NCBI GenBank assembly: GCA_016706405.1
Contig: JADJJT010000001.1
Coordinates: 1,491,501-1,555,500, forward strand
From: Sphingobacteriales bacterium
Lineage (GTDB): Bacteria; Bacteroidota; Bacteroidia; Chitinophagales; UBA2359
DNA length: 64,000 nt
Direction of reading: 5' to 3'
Shown: positions 46,423 to 56,553 of the stretch, piece after piece
Numbering within the stretch: position 1 is the stretch's first letter
Layout: each line of letters starts with the position of its first letter
The notes under the pieces: model-generated
The model's database searches: none
The model's input: the letters and a program-made list of their open reading frames with translations, nothing else
Told to the model about the DNA's origin: nothing
Program-made: the position numbers and the translations under genes

Positions 46423-49400
46423 TTACGGCTCAATATAAGCAGTTGTTTTATTTGCCATACTGCGCTCCATTTCATCTTTTGGCCCCACAATAATAGACGC
46501 AAAATCGCGTTGCCCGGTTCCGGCCGGAATAAGGTGGCCTACAATTACGTTTTCTTTCAAGCCCATTAGGTAGTCGTGTTTTGCCGAAATAGCGGCAGTG
46601 CTTAACACTTTGGTTGTTTCTTGGAAAGATGCTGCCGAAATCCAACTTTCAGTTCCTAACGATGCTTTGGTAATACCTTGTAGCAACGGCATAGATGTCG
46701 CGGGCATGGCACTTTTAAACTCTACAAGCTGTAAGTCGTTACGGCGTAAGTACGAGTTTTCGTCGCGCAGCTGGCGCACGGTAACTATTTGACCTTTTTT
46801 AAGTTTTTGCGAGTCGCCCGAATCTGTTACAACTTTTTTATCAAAAATCCGGTCATTTTCGCGTATGAACTCAAATTTATCAACGGCCATTTTTTCCATA
46901 AACCTGGTATCTCCGGGGTCAACAATTTGGACTTTGCGCATCATTTGGCGCACAATTACTTCAATATGTTTGTCGTTAATTGTTACCGCTTGCAAGCGAT
47001 AAACCTCTTGAATACCGTTTACCAAATATTGTTGCACGGCAAAGGGGCCTTTAATACGCAAAATATCGGCGGGGGTAATGGCTCCTTCAGATAGGGGTGC
47101 GCCGGCATGAACAAAGTCGTTCTCTTGAACTAAAATATGTTTTGCTACCGGCACTAAGTATTTGCGCTCTTCGCCCTCTTTAGGGGTAATAATTATTTCA
47201 AGGTTGTTTCGTTTAATTTTACCAAAAGTTACTGCGCCATCAATTTCGGTAACAACGGCGGGGTTCGAGGGGTTACGGGCTTCAAACAGTTCGGTTACAC
47301 GAGGTAAGCCCCCTGTAATATCGCGCACTTTGCCAATCATACGGGGTATTTTGGCAACCACTTCTCCGGGCGCAATGGCGTCGTCGGCATCAACGGCAAT
47401 ATGTGCGCCCACGGGCAAATTGTAGGTACGAAGCTCGTTACCCATGCCATCGTAAATAATAATAGCCGGAATTTTTCCTTTGTCGCGGGTATTTTCAATA
47501 ATTACTTTATCGCGGAAACCGGTTTGTTCGTCGGCTTCCTCGCGGTAGGTAATATTTTCAATTATATCTTTATAGGTTATCGACCCGGCAAATTCCGATA
47601 CAATTACGGCGTTATAAGGGTCCCATTCGCAAATATGCTGACCTTTTGCAACTTTATCGCCTTCTTTTACAAACATAGTAGCACCATAAGGCAGGTTATT
47701 GCTAACTAACTGGCGGCCAGTCTCCTCGTCCATAATACGCAACTCGCCGGTACGGCCAATAATGGTAATAACCGTATTGCCATTTTTATCAACCCTCGAA
47801 ACCCAGCGCACGCCGTCAAACTCTATAATGCCTTCAAATTTGGCTTCTAATTTCGAATCAGACGAGATATTACCCGCCGTACCACCTGCGTGGAAGGTAC
47901 GTAAAGTTAGCTGTGTGCCAGGCTCACCGATAGATTGCGCAGCAATTATACCCACCGCATCGCCTTTTTGTGCTATCCGGTTATTGGTTAGGTTGCGGCC
48001 ATAACATTTAACACATACGCCAAACTCGGCTTCGCATGTTAGTACCGAACGAATTTCAACTTTTTCAATTCCGGTTTCTTCAGAGATATATCGCGCTTTA
48101 TCTTCATTGATTTCTTCTCCGGCCATAACGATTACTTCGTCGTTTATGGGGTTTACAATATCTGATAAGGCAACGCGGCCTAAAATCCGGTCGTAAAGTG
48201 GTTCAACAATATCTTCATTATCTTTTAAGGCTTCTATTTCAATGCCCCGCAAGGTGCCGCAATCTTCTATTGTGATTACTGCATCTTGCGCTACGTCAAC
48301 CAAACGCCGTGTAAGGTAACCAGCGTCGGCAGTTTTTAGTGCGGTATCGGCCAAACCTTTCCGGGCACCGTGCGTTGAAATAAAGTATTCAAGTACCGAC
48401 AAGCCTTCTTTAAAACTGGCTAATATGGGGTTTTCTACAATTTCAGAGCCAGTACTTGAACCCGCTTTCCGGGGTTTTGCCATTAGGCCTTTTAATCCGG
48501 CAAGTTGTTTAATTTGCTCTTGCGAGCCCCTTGCGCCTGAGTGGAACATCATATAAACCGGATTAAATCCTTGGCGGTCATCCATAAAGCCACGCATCAA
48601 CTCTTCACTTATCCGCGAGCCCAATTTCGACCAAATATCAATTACGGCGTTATACCTTTCGTTGTTGGTTATTAGTCCGTTTTCGTAGTTAAACTGCGCT
48701 TCTTCTACTTCGCCTCGGGCAATATTAACCATGTCTAATTTGCCGCGAGGGTTTACTAAATCTTTTAACGAGAACGAAAGGCCACCGCGGAAAGCCCACT
48801 CGAAGCCCATTTTTTTAATATCGTCTAAAAATTTAGCGGTGCGGGCAATACCCACCACTTTAATGATATTACCTACAATTACCCGTAGATTTTTTTTCGA
48901 TAGCAATTCGTTAATAAAACCAACTTCTTCCGGAACAACCTGATTAAACAACACACGTCCACAGGTTGTTTCAATCATTTTAAATTCAATTTTACCTTTA
49001 TCAGTTCTAATATTAACTCTAACCTTAATATGGGCGTGTAAATCTAAAACTCGTTCGTTGTAGGCAATTATTACTTCTTCGGCAGAGTAGAACGCCTTAC
49101 CTTCGCCCTTTACGGGTGCATCGGCAGTGCTCCTAAGACCTTTGGTAATATAGTACAAACCCAACACCATATCTTGCGAGGGTAAGGCAATGGGGGTTCC
49201 GTTTTGTGGATTTAGAATATTGTGCGATGACAACATAAGCAGTTGGGCTTCTAAAATTGCCGGATTGCTTAGTGGTAAGTGCACCGCCATTTGGTCGCCG
49301 TCAAAGTCGGCGTTAAATGCTGTACAAACAAGGGGGTGTAATTGTATGGCTTTGCCCTCAATTAGTTTGGGCTGAAATGCTTGTATTGACAAGCGGTGCA

Positions 49401-50724
49401 GGGTGGGTGCGCGGTTTAGCATAACCGGATGGCCACGCAAAATATTTTCTAAAATATCCCAAACAACGGCTTCTTTGCGGTCAACCAATTTTTTGGCCGA
49501 TTTTACCGTTTTTACAACGCCGCGCTCCATTAGTTTCCGGATAATAAAGGGTTTAAACAATTCGGCAGCCATATCTTTGGGCAGGCCGCACTCGTGCATC
49601 TTTAATTCGGGGCCTACTACTATTACCGAACGTCCCGAATAGTCAACCCGTTTACCGAGCAGGTTTTGCCTAAAGCGACCTTGTTTACCTTTTAGCACAT
49701 CGCTTAAAGATTTTAAAGCGCGGTTATTTTCGGCTTTTACCGCATTCGATTTGCGCGAGTTATCGAACAGCGAGTCAACAGACTCTTGCAGCATTCGTTT
49801 TTCGTTGCGCAAAATTACTTCGGGGGCCTTAATTTCTATAAGACGTTTAAGGCGGTTATTTCGGATGATAACACGGCGGTAAAGGTCGTTTAAGTCTGAG
49901 CTTGCAAAACGGCCACCGTCAAGGGGTACTAAGGGTCTAAGTTCGGGGGGTACAACGGGCAAATATTGTACAACCATCCATTCGGGGCGGTTTTCGCTGT
50001 GCGAATTGGCCTCGCGGAAGGCTTCAACTACGCTAAGGCGTTTTAATGCCTCGGCTTTGCGCTGTTGAGAGGTTTCGTTAGCTGCCTGGTCGCGCAAGGC
50101 ATACGACAGGTCGTCTAACTGAATAGTTGACAACAAGTCTTTTATGGCATCGGCCCCCATTTTAGCCACAAATTTTTGTGGGTCTTCGTTGGGCAGGTGC
50201 TGGTTGGCGGGGGGCAGGGTATCTAATAAATCAAGGTATTCTTCTTCCGACAGCAAGTCGTATTTACTCACTTTATTTTCTAATGCGCCGGGCTGTATAA
50301 CAATGTACCGCTCGTAATACACTATTGATTCGAGCTTTTTAGAAGACAGGCCTAATAAATAGCCAATTTTATTGGGTAGCGACTTAAAATACCAAATATG
50401 TACCACTGGCACTACCAATTTAATATGCCCCATACGTTCGCGACGTACTTTCTTTTCGGTTACTTCTACGCCACAACGGTCGCACACTATTTGCCGGTAG
50501 CGTATGCGCTTGTATTTACCGCAATAACATTCAAAGTCTTTAACGGGGCCAAAAATGCGTTCGCAAAAAAGGCCGTCCCGCTCGGGTTTGTAGGTGCGGT
50601 AATTAATGGTTTCAGGTTTCAGCACTTCGCCATGCGAACGCCCCAAAATGGTATCGGGCGACGACAAGCAAATGGTAATGCTGTTAAAATTGTTTTTTAC
50701 CCTATCTTCTTTTTTTGAAGCCAT
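46423..50724 (-). CDS. rpoC: DNA-directed RNA polymerase subunit beta'
   Basis: The 1433-residue beta' subunit. Visible are the N-terminal zinc site CYCGKYKRIRYRQIVCDRCG (about 67-86), the catalytic loop NADFDGDQMAVH with three metal-binding aspartates (about 469-480), the bridge-helix and trigger-loop region with MMFHSGARGSQEQIKQLAGL and the second zinc site with CVKCYGRNL. The C-terminal insertion is of ordinary Bacteroidota length. It follows rpoB after 234 bases and ends the ribosomal-protein/polymerase cluster. Confidence 0.98.
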   Translation of the reverse strand: MASKKEDRVKNNFNSITICLSSPDTILGRSHGEVLKPETINYRTYKPERDGLFCERIFGPVKDFECYCGKYKRIRYRQIVCDRCGVEVTEKKVRRERMGHIKLVVPVVHIWYFKSLPNKIGYLLGLSSKKLESIVYYERYIVIQPGALENKVSKYDLLSEEEYLDLLDTLPPANQHLPNEDPQKFVAKMGADAIKDLLSTIQLDDLSYALRDQAANETSQQRKAEALKRLSVVEAFREANSHSENRPEWMVVQYLPVVPPELRPLVPLDGGRFASSDLNDLYRRVIIRNNRLKRLIEIKAPEVILRNEKRMLQESVDSLFDNSRKSNAVKAENNRALKSLSDVLKGKQGRFRQNLLGKRVDYSGRSVIVVGPELKMHECGLPKDMAAELFKPFIIRKLMERGVVKTVKSAKKLVDRKEAVVWDILENILRGHPVMLNRAPTLHRLSIQAFQPKLIEGKAIQLHPLVCTAFNADFDGDQMAVHLPLSNPAILEAQLLMLSSHNILNPQNGTPIALPSQDMVLGLYYITKGLRSTADAPVKGEGKAFYSAEEVIIAYNERVLDLHAHIKVRVNIRTDKGKIEFKMIETTCGRVLFNQVVPEEVGFINELLSKKNLRVIVGNIIKVVGIARTAKFLDDIKKMGFEWAFRGGLSFSLKDLVNPRGKLDMVNIARGEVEEAQFNYENGLITNNERYNAVIDIWSKLGSRISEELMRGFMDDRQGFNPVYMMFHSGARGSQEQIKQLAGLKGLMAKPRKAGSSTGSEIVENPILASFKEGLSVLEYFISTHGARKGLADTALKTADAGYLTRRLVDVAQDAVITIEDCGTLRGIEIEALKDNEDIVEPLYDRILGRVALSDIVNPINDEVIVMAGEEINEDKARYISEETGIEKVEIRSVLTCEAEFGVCVKCYGRNLTNNRIAQKGDAVGIIAAQSIGEPGTQLTLRTFHAGGTAGNISSDSKLEAKFEGIIEFDGVRWVSRVDKNGNTVITIIGRTGELRIMDEETGRQLVSNNLPYGATMFVKEGDKVAKGQHICEWDPYNAVIVSEFAGSITYKDIIENITYREEADEQTGFRDKVIIENTRDKGKIPAIIIYDGMGNELRTYNLPVGAHIAVDADDAIAPGEVVAKIPRMIGKVRDITGGLPRVTELFEARNPSNPAVVTEIDGAVTFGKIKRNNLEIIITPKEGEERKYLVPVAKHILVQENDFVHAGAPLSEGAITPADILRIKGPFAVQQYLVNGIQEVYRLQAVTINDKHIEVIVRQMMRKVQIVDPGDTRFMEKMAVDKFEFIRENDRIFDKKVVTDSGDSQKLKKGQIVTVRQLRDENSYLRRNDLQLVEFKSAMPATSMPLLQGITKASLGTESWISAASFQETTKVLSTAAISAKHDYLMGLKENVIVGHLIPAGTGQRDFASIIVGPKDEMERSMANKTTAYIEP

Positions 50725-50958
50725 AATTGTTTATATGATGGTGTTGGTTTGCGAATGAATGAATGAATAAAAAAGAAAAAGAAATTCAACGAACAGGTGT
50801 ATTGTTTTTAATTGCTGAATTGTTTTTTAATCCGGATGTTTGCACGCTATACTTTACTCATTTAATTTAATTAATGGGCTGGTTATTTAGTTTGTTCAGC
50901 ATCCGGATATAAAACAATAGCTTTGATTTTCTACGCGAAGTAGCTTAATTATTTTTGC

Positions 50959-53900
50959 TTATTCAAATACTAAGTCAAGCGCTAAACCTCGCAACTCGTG
51001 CATCAATACATTAAACGATTCAGGAATATTTGGTATTGGCATATTATCGCCTTTTACAATTGCCTCGTAAGTTTTAGCGCGTCCTACAATATCATCCGAT
51101 TTAACAGTTAGCAGTTCTTGTAATATGTGCGATGCGCCGTAAGCCTCTAATGCCCACACTTCCATTTCGCCAAAACGCTGACCTCCAAACTGTGCTTTAC
51201 CACCCAAAGGTTGTTGGGTAATTAACGAGTACGGGCCAATGGAACGAGCGTGCATTTTATCATCAACCATGTGTGATAGTTTTAGCATATATATAATACC
51301 TACTGTTGCGGGTTGGTGGAAACGGCTGCCGGTTTCGCCATCGTAAAGGTAGGTTTGGCCTAACGAGGGTAGTTTTGCTGCTTGAATTTCTTTTTCTATT
51401 TCGTCAATCGAGGGGCCATCGAATATGGGACATGCATATTTTTTGCCATGAATTTTTCCGGCCCATGCTAAAACGGTCTCGTAAATTTGGCCAAGGTTCA
51501 TCCGCGATGGAACACCTAATGGATTTAATACGATGTCCATTGGGGTACCGTCTTCTAAAAACGGCATATCTTCAAGGCGCACTATTTTGGCTACAATGCC
51601 TTTGTTTCCATGTCGGCCTGCAAGTTTATCGCCTACGCGCAGTTTGCGTTTTTTGGCAATATATACTTTGGCCATTTTAAGAACGCCGGGGGGCAACTCA
51701 TCTCCTATACTAATATTGTATTTTTCGCGTTTAAAGCGGCCAACCTCTTCACTAATTTTGATATCGAAGTTACGAAGTAAAACAGATAATAAAGCATTTG
51801 TTTCTTCGTCGTTTGTCCAGGCCGAGCTTTTTATGCCTTCATAATTTAATCCGGATAAAACACGTTCGTTAAACAGCGAGCCTTTAGGAATAACATCTTC
51901 ACCAAAATTGTTTCTTACCCCTATTGAGGTTTTGTCTTTCAGCAGTTCAACTAATTTGGCGAGCAAAATATTGCGCCATTTTTCTTTTGCTTGGTTGTGC
52001 TGGTCTTCAACTTTGGCAATTATTTCTTTTTCTTTAACTTTAGACTCTTTCGTTTTTTTATTCCGGACATATAGTTGGCGGTCAATTACTACGCCCGACA
52101 TAGAGGGGGGTAGTTTTAAGGAAGCATCTTTTACATCGCCGGCCTTGTCGCCAAATATGGCGCGCAACAGTTTTTCTTCGGGAGTTGGGTCTGATTCGCC
52201 TTTGGGTGTAATTTTGCCAATAATAATATCGCCTTCGTTTACGTGTGCGCCAATGCGGATAAGGCCATTTTCGTCCAAATCTTTGGTGGCATCTTCACTT
52301 ACGTTAGGGATATCGCTGGTTAGTTCTTCTTCGCCCAATTTGGTGTCGCGCACTTCCATGTCAAACACCTCAATATGTACCGATGTAAACAAGTCTTCGC
52401 GTACAACGCGCTCAGAGATTACAATGGCATCTTCAAAATTATACCCTTTCCATGGCATAAAAGCTACTTGTAGGTTTGTGCCAAGTGCTAACTCGCCTTT
52501 ATCGGTGGCATACCCTTCGCAAAGGGTTTGGCCAAGCACCACTTTATCGCCTTTGCGCACAACGGGCTTTAAGTTGATGCAGGTCGATTGGTTAGTTTTC
52601 ATAAATTTAGTCAGCGGGTAGCTTTTCGAGTCGCCTTCAAAGCTCACTAACCGGTCTTTATCGCTGCGGTCGTAGCGTATTATAATTTCTTTGGCATCTA
52701 CATACTCAACTACCCCTTTTCCTTCGGCGTTAATTAACATGCGCGAGTCTTGGGCTACAACGGCTTCAATTCCGGTGCCGACAATAGGAGCTTGTGGGCA
52801 TAACAAAGGCACAGCTTGGCGTTGCATGTTTGAGCCCATTAGCGCGCGGTTGGCATCATCGTTTTCTAAAAACGGAATTAACGATGCCGAAACGCCTACA
52901 ATTTGGTTGGGGGCAATGTCTATGTATTGCAACTGGTCGGTATGTACCACCGGAAACTCGCCCTCTTGCCTTGCTTGCAGCGTGTTATGTTTAAATTTCC
53001 CATTTTCAAAATTAACATCTCCGGTTGCTTGCCCTACCATTTTATCATCTTCTTCTTCGGCAGTCAAAAAATCAACGGCATTGGGTGCTAAATCCATTTT
53101 ACCGTTTATCACACGGCGGTAGGGCGTTTCTAAGAAACCCATTCTGTTAATTTTAGCGTGTACGCATAAGGTCGAGATTAAGCCGATATTTGGTCCTTCG
53201 GGAGTTTCGATGGTACAAAGGCGGCCATAGTGTGAGTAGTGTACGTCTCGCACCTCGAAACCTGCACGTTCGCGAGAGAGCCCTCCGGGGCCTAACGCTG
53301 AAATACGGCGTTTGTGGGCAATTTCACTAAGTGGGTTGGTTTGGTCTAAAAACTGCGATAATTGGCTGGTTCCGAAAAACGAATTAATAACCGACGACAA
53401 GGTGCGTGCATTTATGAGGTCTGAAGGCGAAAACACTTCATTATCGCGGACGTTCATGCGTTCGCGGATGGTGCGTGCCATACGTGCTAAACCCACACTA
53501 AACTGGCCATATAGTTGCTCACCAACGGTGCGAACCCTCCGGTTGCTAAGATGGTCAATATCATCTACCTCGGCTTTTGAGTTGGTAAGCCGAACCAAAT
53601 AGTCAATAATCGAAATAATATCTTCGCGGGTTAATACTTTAACTTCGCTGCTGGTATTTAAATTAAGCTTACGGTTAATTTTATAGCGGCCTACCTCGCC
53701 CAGGTCGTAGCGTTTGTCTGAGAAAAAGAGTTTGTCAATAATGCCGCGTGCGGTTTCTTCATCCGGAGGTTCTGTGCCACGCAATTGTTTGTATATAAGA
53801 TTTACAGCTTCAATTTCGGAGTTGGCTGTATCCTTGGCCAAAGTATTGTAGATAATCGAGAACTCGTTCGAGCGTTCTTCTTTTTGTAAGATTAAGCTCT

Positions 53901-54777
53901 TGGTTCCGGTTTCAATAATCTTATCAATACTTTCTTCGCCTAATAAAGTATCGCGTTCTAATAAAATTTCGTTGCGTTCTACGGTAACTACTTCTCCTGT
54001 ATCTTCGTCCACAAAATCTTCGACCCACGACCTTAAAACACGTGCACCTAATTTCCGGCCAATATTTTGGTTTAAATTATCGCGGGTAGCTTCAATTTCT
54101 TCGGCCAAATCGAACAAATCTAAAATTGATTTATCGGTATCATAGCCAATGGCGCGCAGTAAAGTTGTTACCGGAAATTTTTTCTTACGGTCAATGTAGG
54201 CATACATTACATTGTTAATATCGGTAGAAAATTCAATCCATGAGCCTTTAAACGGAATAACCCGTGCCGAATAAATTTTTGTACCGTTAGGATGCACACT
54301 TTGGCTAAAAAACACACCCGGAGACCGATGTAGTTGCGAAACTACAATACGCTCGGCACCATTTACAATAAAAGTTCCTTTAGGGGTCATATATGGAATA
54401 TTCCCCAAAAAGACATCTTGCTCTTTGGTTTCAAAATCAACATGTTCTTCATCGTTACACGAGAGGCGTACTTTTGCTTTTAGCGGTACGTGGTAGGTTA
54501 AGCCCCGTTGCATACACTCTTCCATTGTATAGCGGGGGGGGTCAATATGGTAATCCAAAAACTCTAAAACAAAAATATTTCGAGCATCGGATATAGGGAA
54601 ATTTTCTTGAAAAACCCGGTGTAAGCCTTCACTTTCGCGATTTTCGGGGGTAGTTTCAAGCTGAAAAAAGTCTTTAAAAGAGCTTAGTTGAATTTCCAGC
54701 AAATCGGGATGTGAAAATGTTTGTTTAATTTTCCCAAAATTGTAGCGCAAGGATGATTTAGTCGTGGTAGTAGTCAT
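50959..54777 (-). CDS. rpoB: DNA-directed RNA polymerase subunit beta
   Basis: The 1272-residue beta subunit. Landmarks are the N-terminal SSLRYNFGKIKQ, the rifampicin region FFGTSQLSQFLDQTNPLSEI then HKRRISALGPGGLSRERAGF, and the C-terminal GGKAQFGGQRFGEMEVWAL. Its rifampicin-region residues (SQLSQFLDQTN, HKRRISALG) are those of sensitive enzymes. It has a long (610 base) leader region behind rplL with hairpins, including one at 54823-54867. Confidence 0.98.
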   Translation of the reverse strand: MTTTTTKSSLRYNFGKIKQTFSHPDLLEIQLSSFKDFFQLETTPENRESEGLHRVFQENFPISDARNIFVLEFLDYHIDPPRYTMEECMQRGLTYHVPLKAKVRLSCNDEEHVDFETKEQDVFLGNIPYMTPKGTFIVNGAERIVVSQLHRSPGVFFSQSVHPNGTKIYSARVIPFKGSWIEFSTDINNVMYAYIDRKKKFPVTTLLRAIGYDTDKSILDLFDLAEEIEATRDNLNQNIGRKLGARVLRSWVEDFVDEDTGEVVTVERNEILLERDTLLGEESIDKIIETGTKSLILQKEERSNEFSIIYNTLAKDTANSEIEAVNLIYKQLRGTEPPDEETARGIIDKLFFSDKRYDLGEVGRYKINRKLNLNTSSEVKVLTREDIISIIDYLVRLTNSKAEVDDIDHLSNRRVRTVGEQLYGQFSVGLARMARTIRERMNVRDNEVFSPSDLINARTLSSVINSFFGTSQLSQFLDQTNPLSEIAHKRRISALGPGGLSRERAGFEVRDVHYSHYGRLCTIETPEGPNIGLISTLCVHAKINRMGFLETPYRRVINGKMDLAPNAVDFLTAEEEDDKMVGQATGDVNFENGKFKHNTLQARQEGEFPVVHTDQLQYIDIAPNQIVGVSASLIPFLENDDANRALMGSNMQRQAVPLLCPQAPIVGTGIEAVVAQDSRMLINAEGKGVVEYVDAKEIIIRYDRSDKDRLVSFEGDSKSYPLTKFMKTNQSTCINLKPVVRKGDKVVLGQTLCEGYATDKGELALGTNLQVAFMPWKGYNFEDAIVISERVVREDLFTSVHIEVFDMEVRDTKLGEEELTSDIPNVSEDATKDLDENGLIRIGAHVNEGDIIIGKITPKGESDPTPEEKLLRAIFGDKAGDVKDASLKLPPSMSGVVIDRQLYVRNKKTKESKVKEKEIIAKVEDQHNQAKEKWRNILLAKLVELLKDKTSIGVRNNFGEDVIPKGSLFNERVLSGLNYEGIKSSAWTNDEETNALLSVLLRNFDIKISEEVGRFKREKYNISIGDELPPGVLKMAKVYIAKKRKLRVGDKLAGRHGNKGIVAKIVRLEDMPFLEDGTPMDIVLNPLGVPSRMNLGQIYETVLAWAGKIHGKKYACPIFDGPSIDEIEKEIQAAKLPSLGQTYLYDGETGSRFHQPATVGIIYMLKLSHMVDDKMHARSIGPYSLITQQPLGGKAQFGGQRFGEMEVWALEAYGASHILQELLTVKSDDIVGRAKTYEAIVKGDNMPIPNIPESFNVLMHELRGLALDLVFE

Positions 54778-54822
54778 GCAATTATATTACGACAAAAGTA
54801 AAATTATTATATATAAAGACAA

Positions 54823-54867
54823 GAAATAGGCAGAGAGAAATTAATTCTAACTTCTCTTGCCTATTTC
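54823..54867 (-). promoter_or_regulatory. Hairpin in the rpoB leader (possible attenuator or processing site)
   Basis: GAAATAGGCAGAGAGAA and TTCTCTTGCCTATTTC form a stem of about 16 pairs with one bulge. On the minus strand it is followed by TTGTCTTTATAT and ends 46 bases before the rpoB ATG. The trailing T-rich stretch is only moderate, so termination would be partial. Confidence 0.5.
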
Positions 54868-54910
54868 GGTATGGATTTCGGTATGTGATGGCATTACTTT
54901 TTTTGGCAGG

Positions 54911-54918
54911 CAAATATA
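54911..54918 (-). promoter_or_regulatory. Possible internal rpoB promoter -7 element
   Basis: TATATTTG on the minus strand fits TAnnTTTG and is followed about 135 bases later by rpoB; a TTG (plus-strand CAA at 54943-54945) lies 24 bases upstream. Confidence 0.35.
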
Positions 54919-55388
54919 TTTTAATGGCAAATAAAGGTTGGGCAAAACGTTAAAGAAAAAAACACCTTAATTTCTTTCCGGAATTTTGTTAAATATGGCT
55001 AAATATGCCTTGCCAACTGGCAAATTAATTAGGGTTTGGGCAAAAGATGTGTTTTTAGGCACTTTTCTTTTTCTTTTTCTTACTGTTGCTTGGGCAAGCA
55101 CAGAAATAGGTTTTATAGATTTTTTTTGTCTCAAACCTATTTTAATCAAATAAACACACCATAACCCTATTTTACCATAAGGTTATGGTGGTTTTACTCA
55201 GGCTAATGCATTTTTTGTGCCTAGCCCAAATTGTATGCGTAGATAGTATAATTAAAAAATCAACGTGTTAGATTAAGCCGTTTATTTAGTGCCAAAGCAA
55301 ATAATAAAGTGTGCAAGAAGCAAAATTATTAAATGGTAAAGTACAGATAGTTAGCTTTACTAACAATTAATTAATTAATTTAAACTAA

Positions 55389-55769
55389 TTACTTAACTTC
55401 AACTTCGGCGCCTTCCTCTTCCAATTTGGCTTTAAGCGACTCGGCTTCGGCTTTCGACACTTTTTCTTTAACGGGGTTTGGTGCGCCGTCAACAAGGTCT
55501 TTAGCCTCTTTAAGGCCTAAACCTGTTAGGTCTTTTACCACTTTAACTACGTTAAGTTTTTTAGCGCCAGCGCTTTTCAAAATTACGTCGAACTCGGTTT
55601 GTTCGACTGCAGCGGGTGCGTCGGCACCGCCCCCACCACCAGCAACCATTACAGGAGCAGCAGCGGCAGGTTTAATGCCATAATCGTTTTCGAGGATGTC
55701 AGCTAATTCTTTTACCTCACGAACGGTTAAGTTTACTAATTGTTCGGCTAAAGCTTTTAATTCGGCCAT
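55389..55769 (-). CDS. rplL: 50S ribosomal protein L7/L12
   Basis: A 126-residue stalk protein that recruits translation factors to the ribosome. The N-terminal dimerisation helix region (LKALAEQLVNLTVREVKELADIL, shortened) is followed by an alanine/glycine-rich hinge (AAAAPVMVAGGGGGADAPAA). The C-terminal domain EFDVILKSAGAKKLNVVKVV and GLGLKEAKDLVDGAP is intact. It lies 256 bases after rplJ, a wider gap than usual. Confidence 0.97.
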   Translation of the reverse strand: MAELKALAEQLVNLTVREVKELADILENDYGIKPAAAAPVMVAGGGGGADAPAAVEQTEFDVILKSAGAKKLNVVKVVKDLTGLGLKEAKDLVDGAPNPVKEKVSKAEAESLKAKLEEEGAEVEVK

Positions 55770-56025
55770 TGTAGTATGCTTAGTTTGATGTGTTAAAAAA
55801 TATTTGTATTAATTAAGCCCTATTTTTACTTATGGTGGAAGCATTAATATTTAAATAGGTAAAGTAAGAAACGAGGGCTTAGGGGTTTATTTTGTTATTA
55901 GATAAAATAGGTCGTCGAGTTGAGTTTTCCGGATTTTTATTTCCTTTGCGTGTATTGTGGTATCCGGAAGAAATATTAAACACACAATACATTTTTTTCT
56001 CTGTTTGTTTGCAGTTATGTTAGGT

Positions 56026-56550
56026 TTATTCGCGCTCAGACAGGGTTTTAAGAACTCCGGCAATAGTTGTGCCGCCTGATTGAAGTTGCGATAATAATCC
56101 CGCCATAGGCGACTGCAACAATCCAATTAGCTCGCCTAATAAATCGGCTTTCGATTTTAGGTTAATTAGTGCGTCTAAATTGTCGTCGCCAACATACACA
56201 TCCGAATCAATATACGCTGCTTTGAGGGCTGGTTTTGCGTCCTCCTTTCGGAATTCTTTAATTACTTTGGCGGGTAAATTCGATTGGTCGCTAAAAAGCA
56301 GTGCCGATGTACCATGCAAAGTATCGTACAAGTTTTGACTATAAGTGCGGTCTTCTACCGCTTCAAGTGCCTTACGAATAAGGGTATTTTTAGCTACTTT
56401 TATTTCGATGCCTTTATTGAAGCAAATACGGCGTAATGCATTAATTTTTGCAACCGTAAGTGTTGAGGAGTCGGCAATATAAAAAAAGCTATATTGGTTA
56501 AACTTTTCAGTTAGTTGGGCAATTACTGCGGCTTTTTCGGTACGATTCAT
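56026..56550 (-). CDS. rplJ: 50S ribosomal protein L10
   Basis: A 174-residue protein that forms the base of the ribosomal stalk and carries L7/L12 dimers. MNRTEKAAVIAQLTEKFN, IKVAKNTLIRKALE and the C-terminal helix with LLSQLQSGGTTIAGVLKTL are typical. Its start lies three bases after the rplA stop, so the two are translationally close. The L10-L12 autoregulatory leader known from E. coli is not recognised here because the spacer is absent. Confidence 0.96.
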   Translation of the reverse strand: MNRTEKAAVIAQLTEKFNQYSFFYIADSSTLTVAKINALRRICFNKGIEIKVAKNTLIRKALEAVEDRTYSQNLYDTLHGTSALLFSDQSNLPAKVIKEFRKEDAKPALKAAYIDSDVYVGDDNLDALINLKSKADLLGELIGLLQSPMAGLLSQLQSGGTTIAGVLKTLSERE

Positions 56551-56553
56551 GTG

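Larger units (their letters stand above)
54778..55388. other. Long rplL-rpoB spacer with hairpins
   Basis: About 610 bases without a credible gene. Read along the minus strand it contains ACCATAACC/GGTTATGGT (55158-55189), AATAGGTTT/AAACCTATT (about 55105-55143), a possible TATATTTG -7 box at 54911-54918 and the long hairpin at 54823-54867 just before rpoB. It may separate rpoBC expression from that of the ribosomal proteins. Confidence 0.6.

Noticed and set aside
51908..52621. 237-codon plus-strand frame within rpoB
   Set aside because: Antisense to a conserved rpoB region; serine-rich composition typical of antisense frames; no family resemblance.
54967..55149. Sixty-codon minus-strand frame between rplL and rpoB
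   Set aside because: TTG start, very basic random-looking sequence, and it overlaps an inverted repeat; no support for coding.
55887..56126. 79-codon minus-strand frame overlapping the 3' end of rplJ
   Set aside because: Its first part is rplJ read in another frame and the rest is spacer; no family match.
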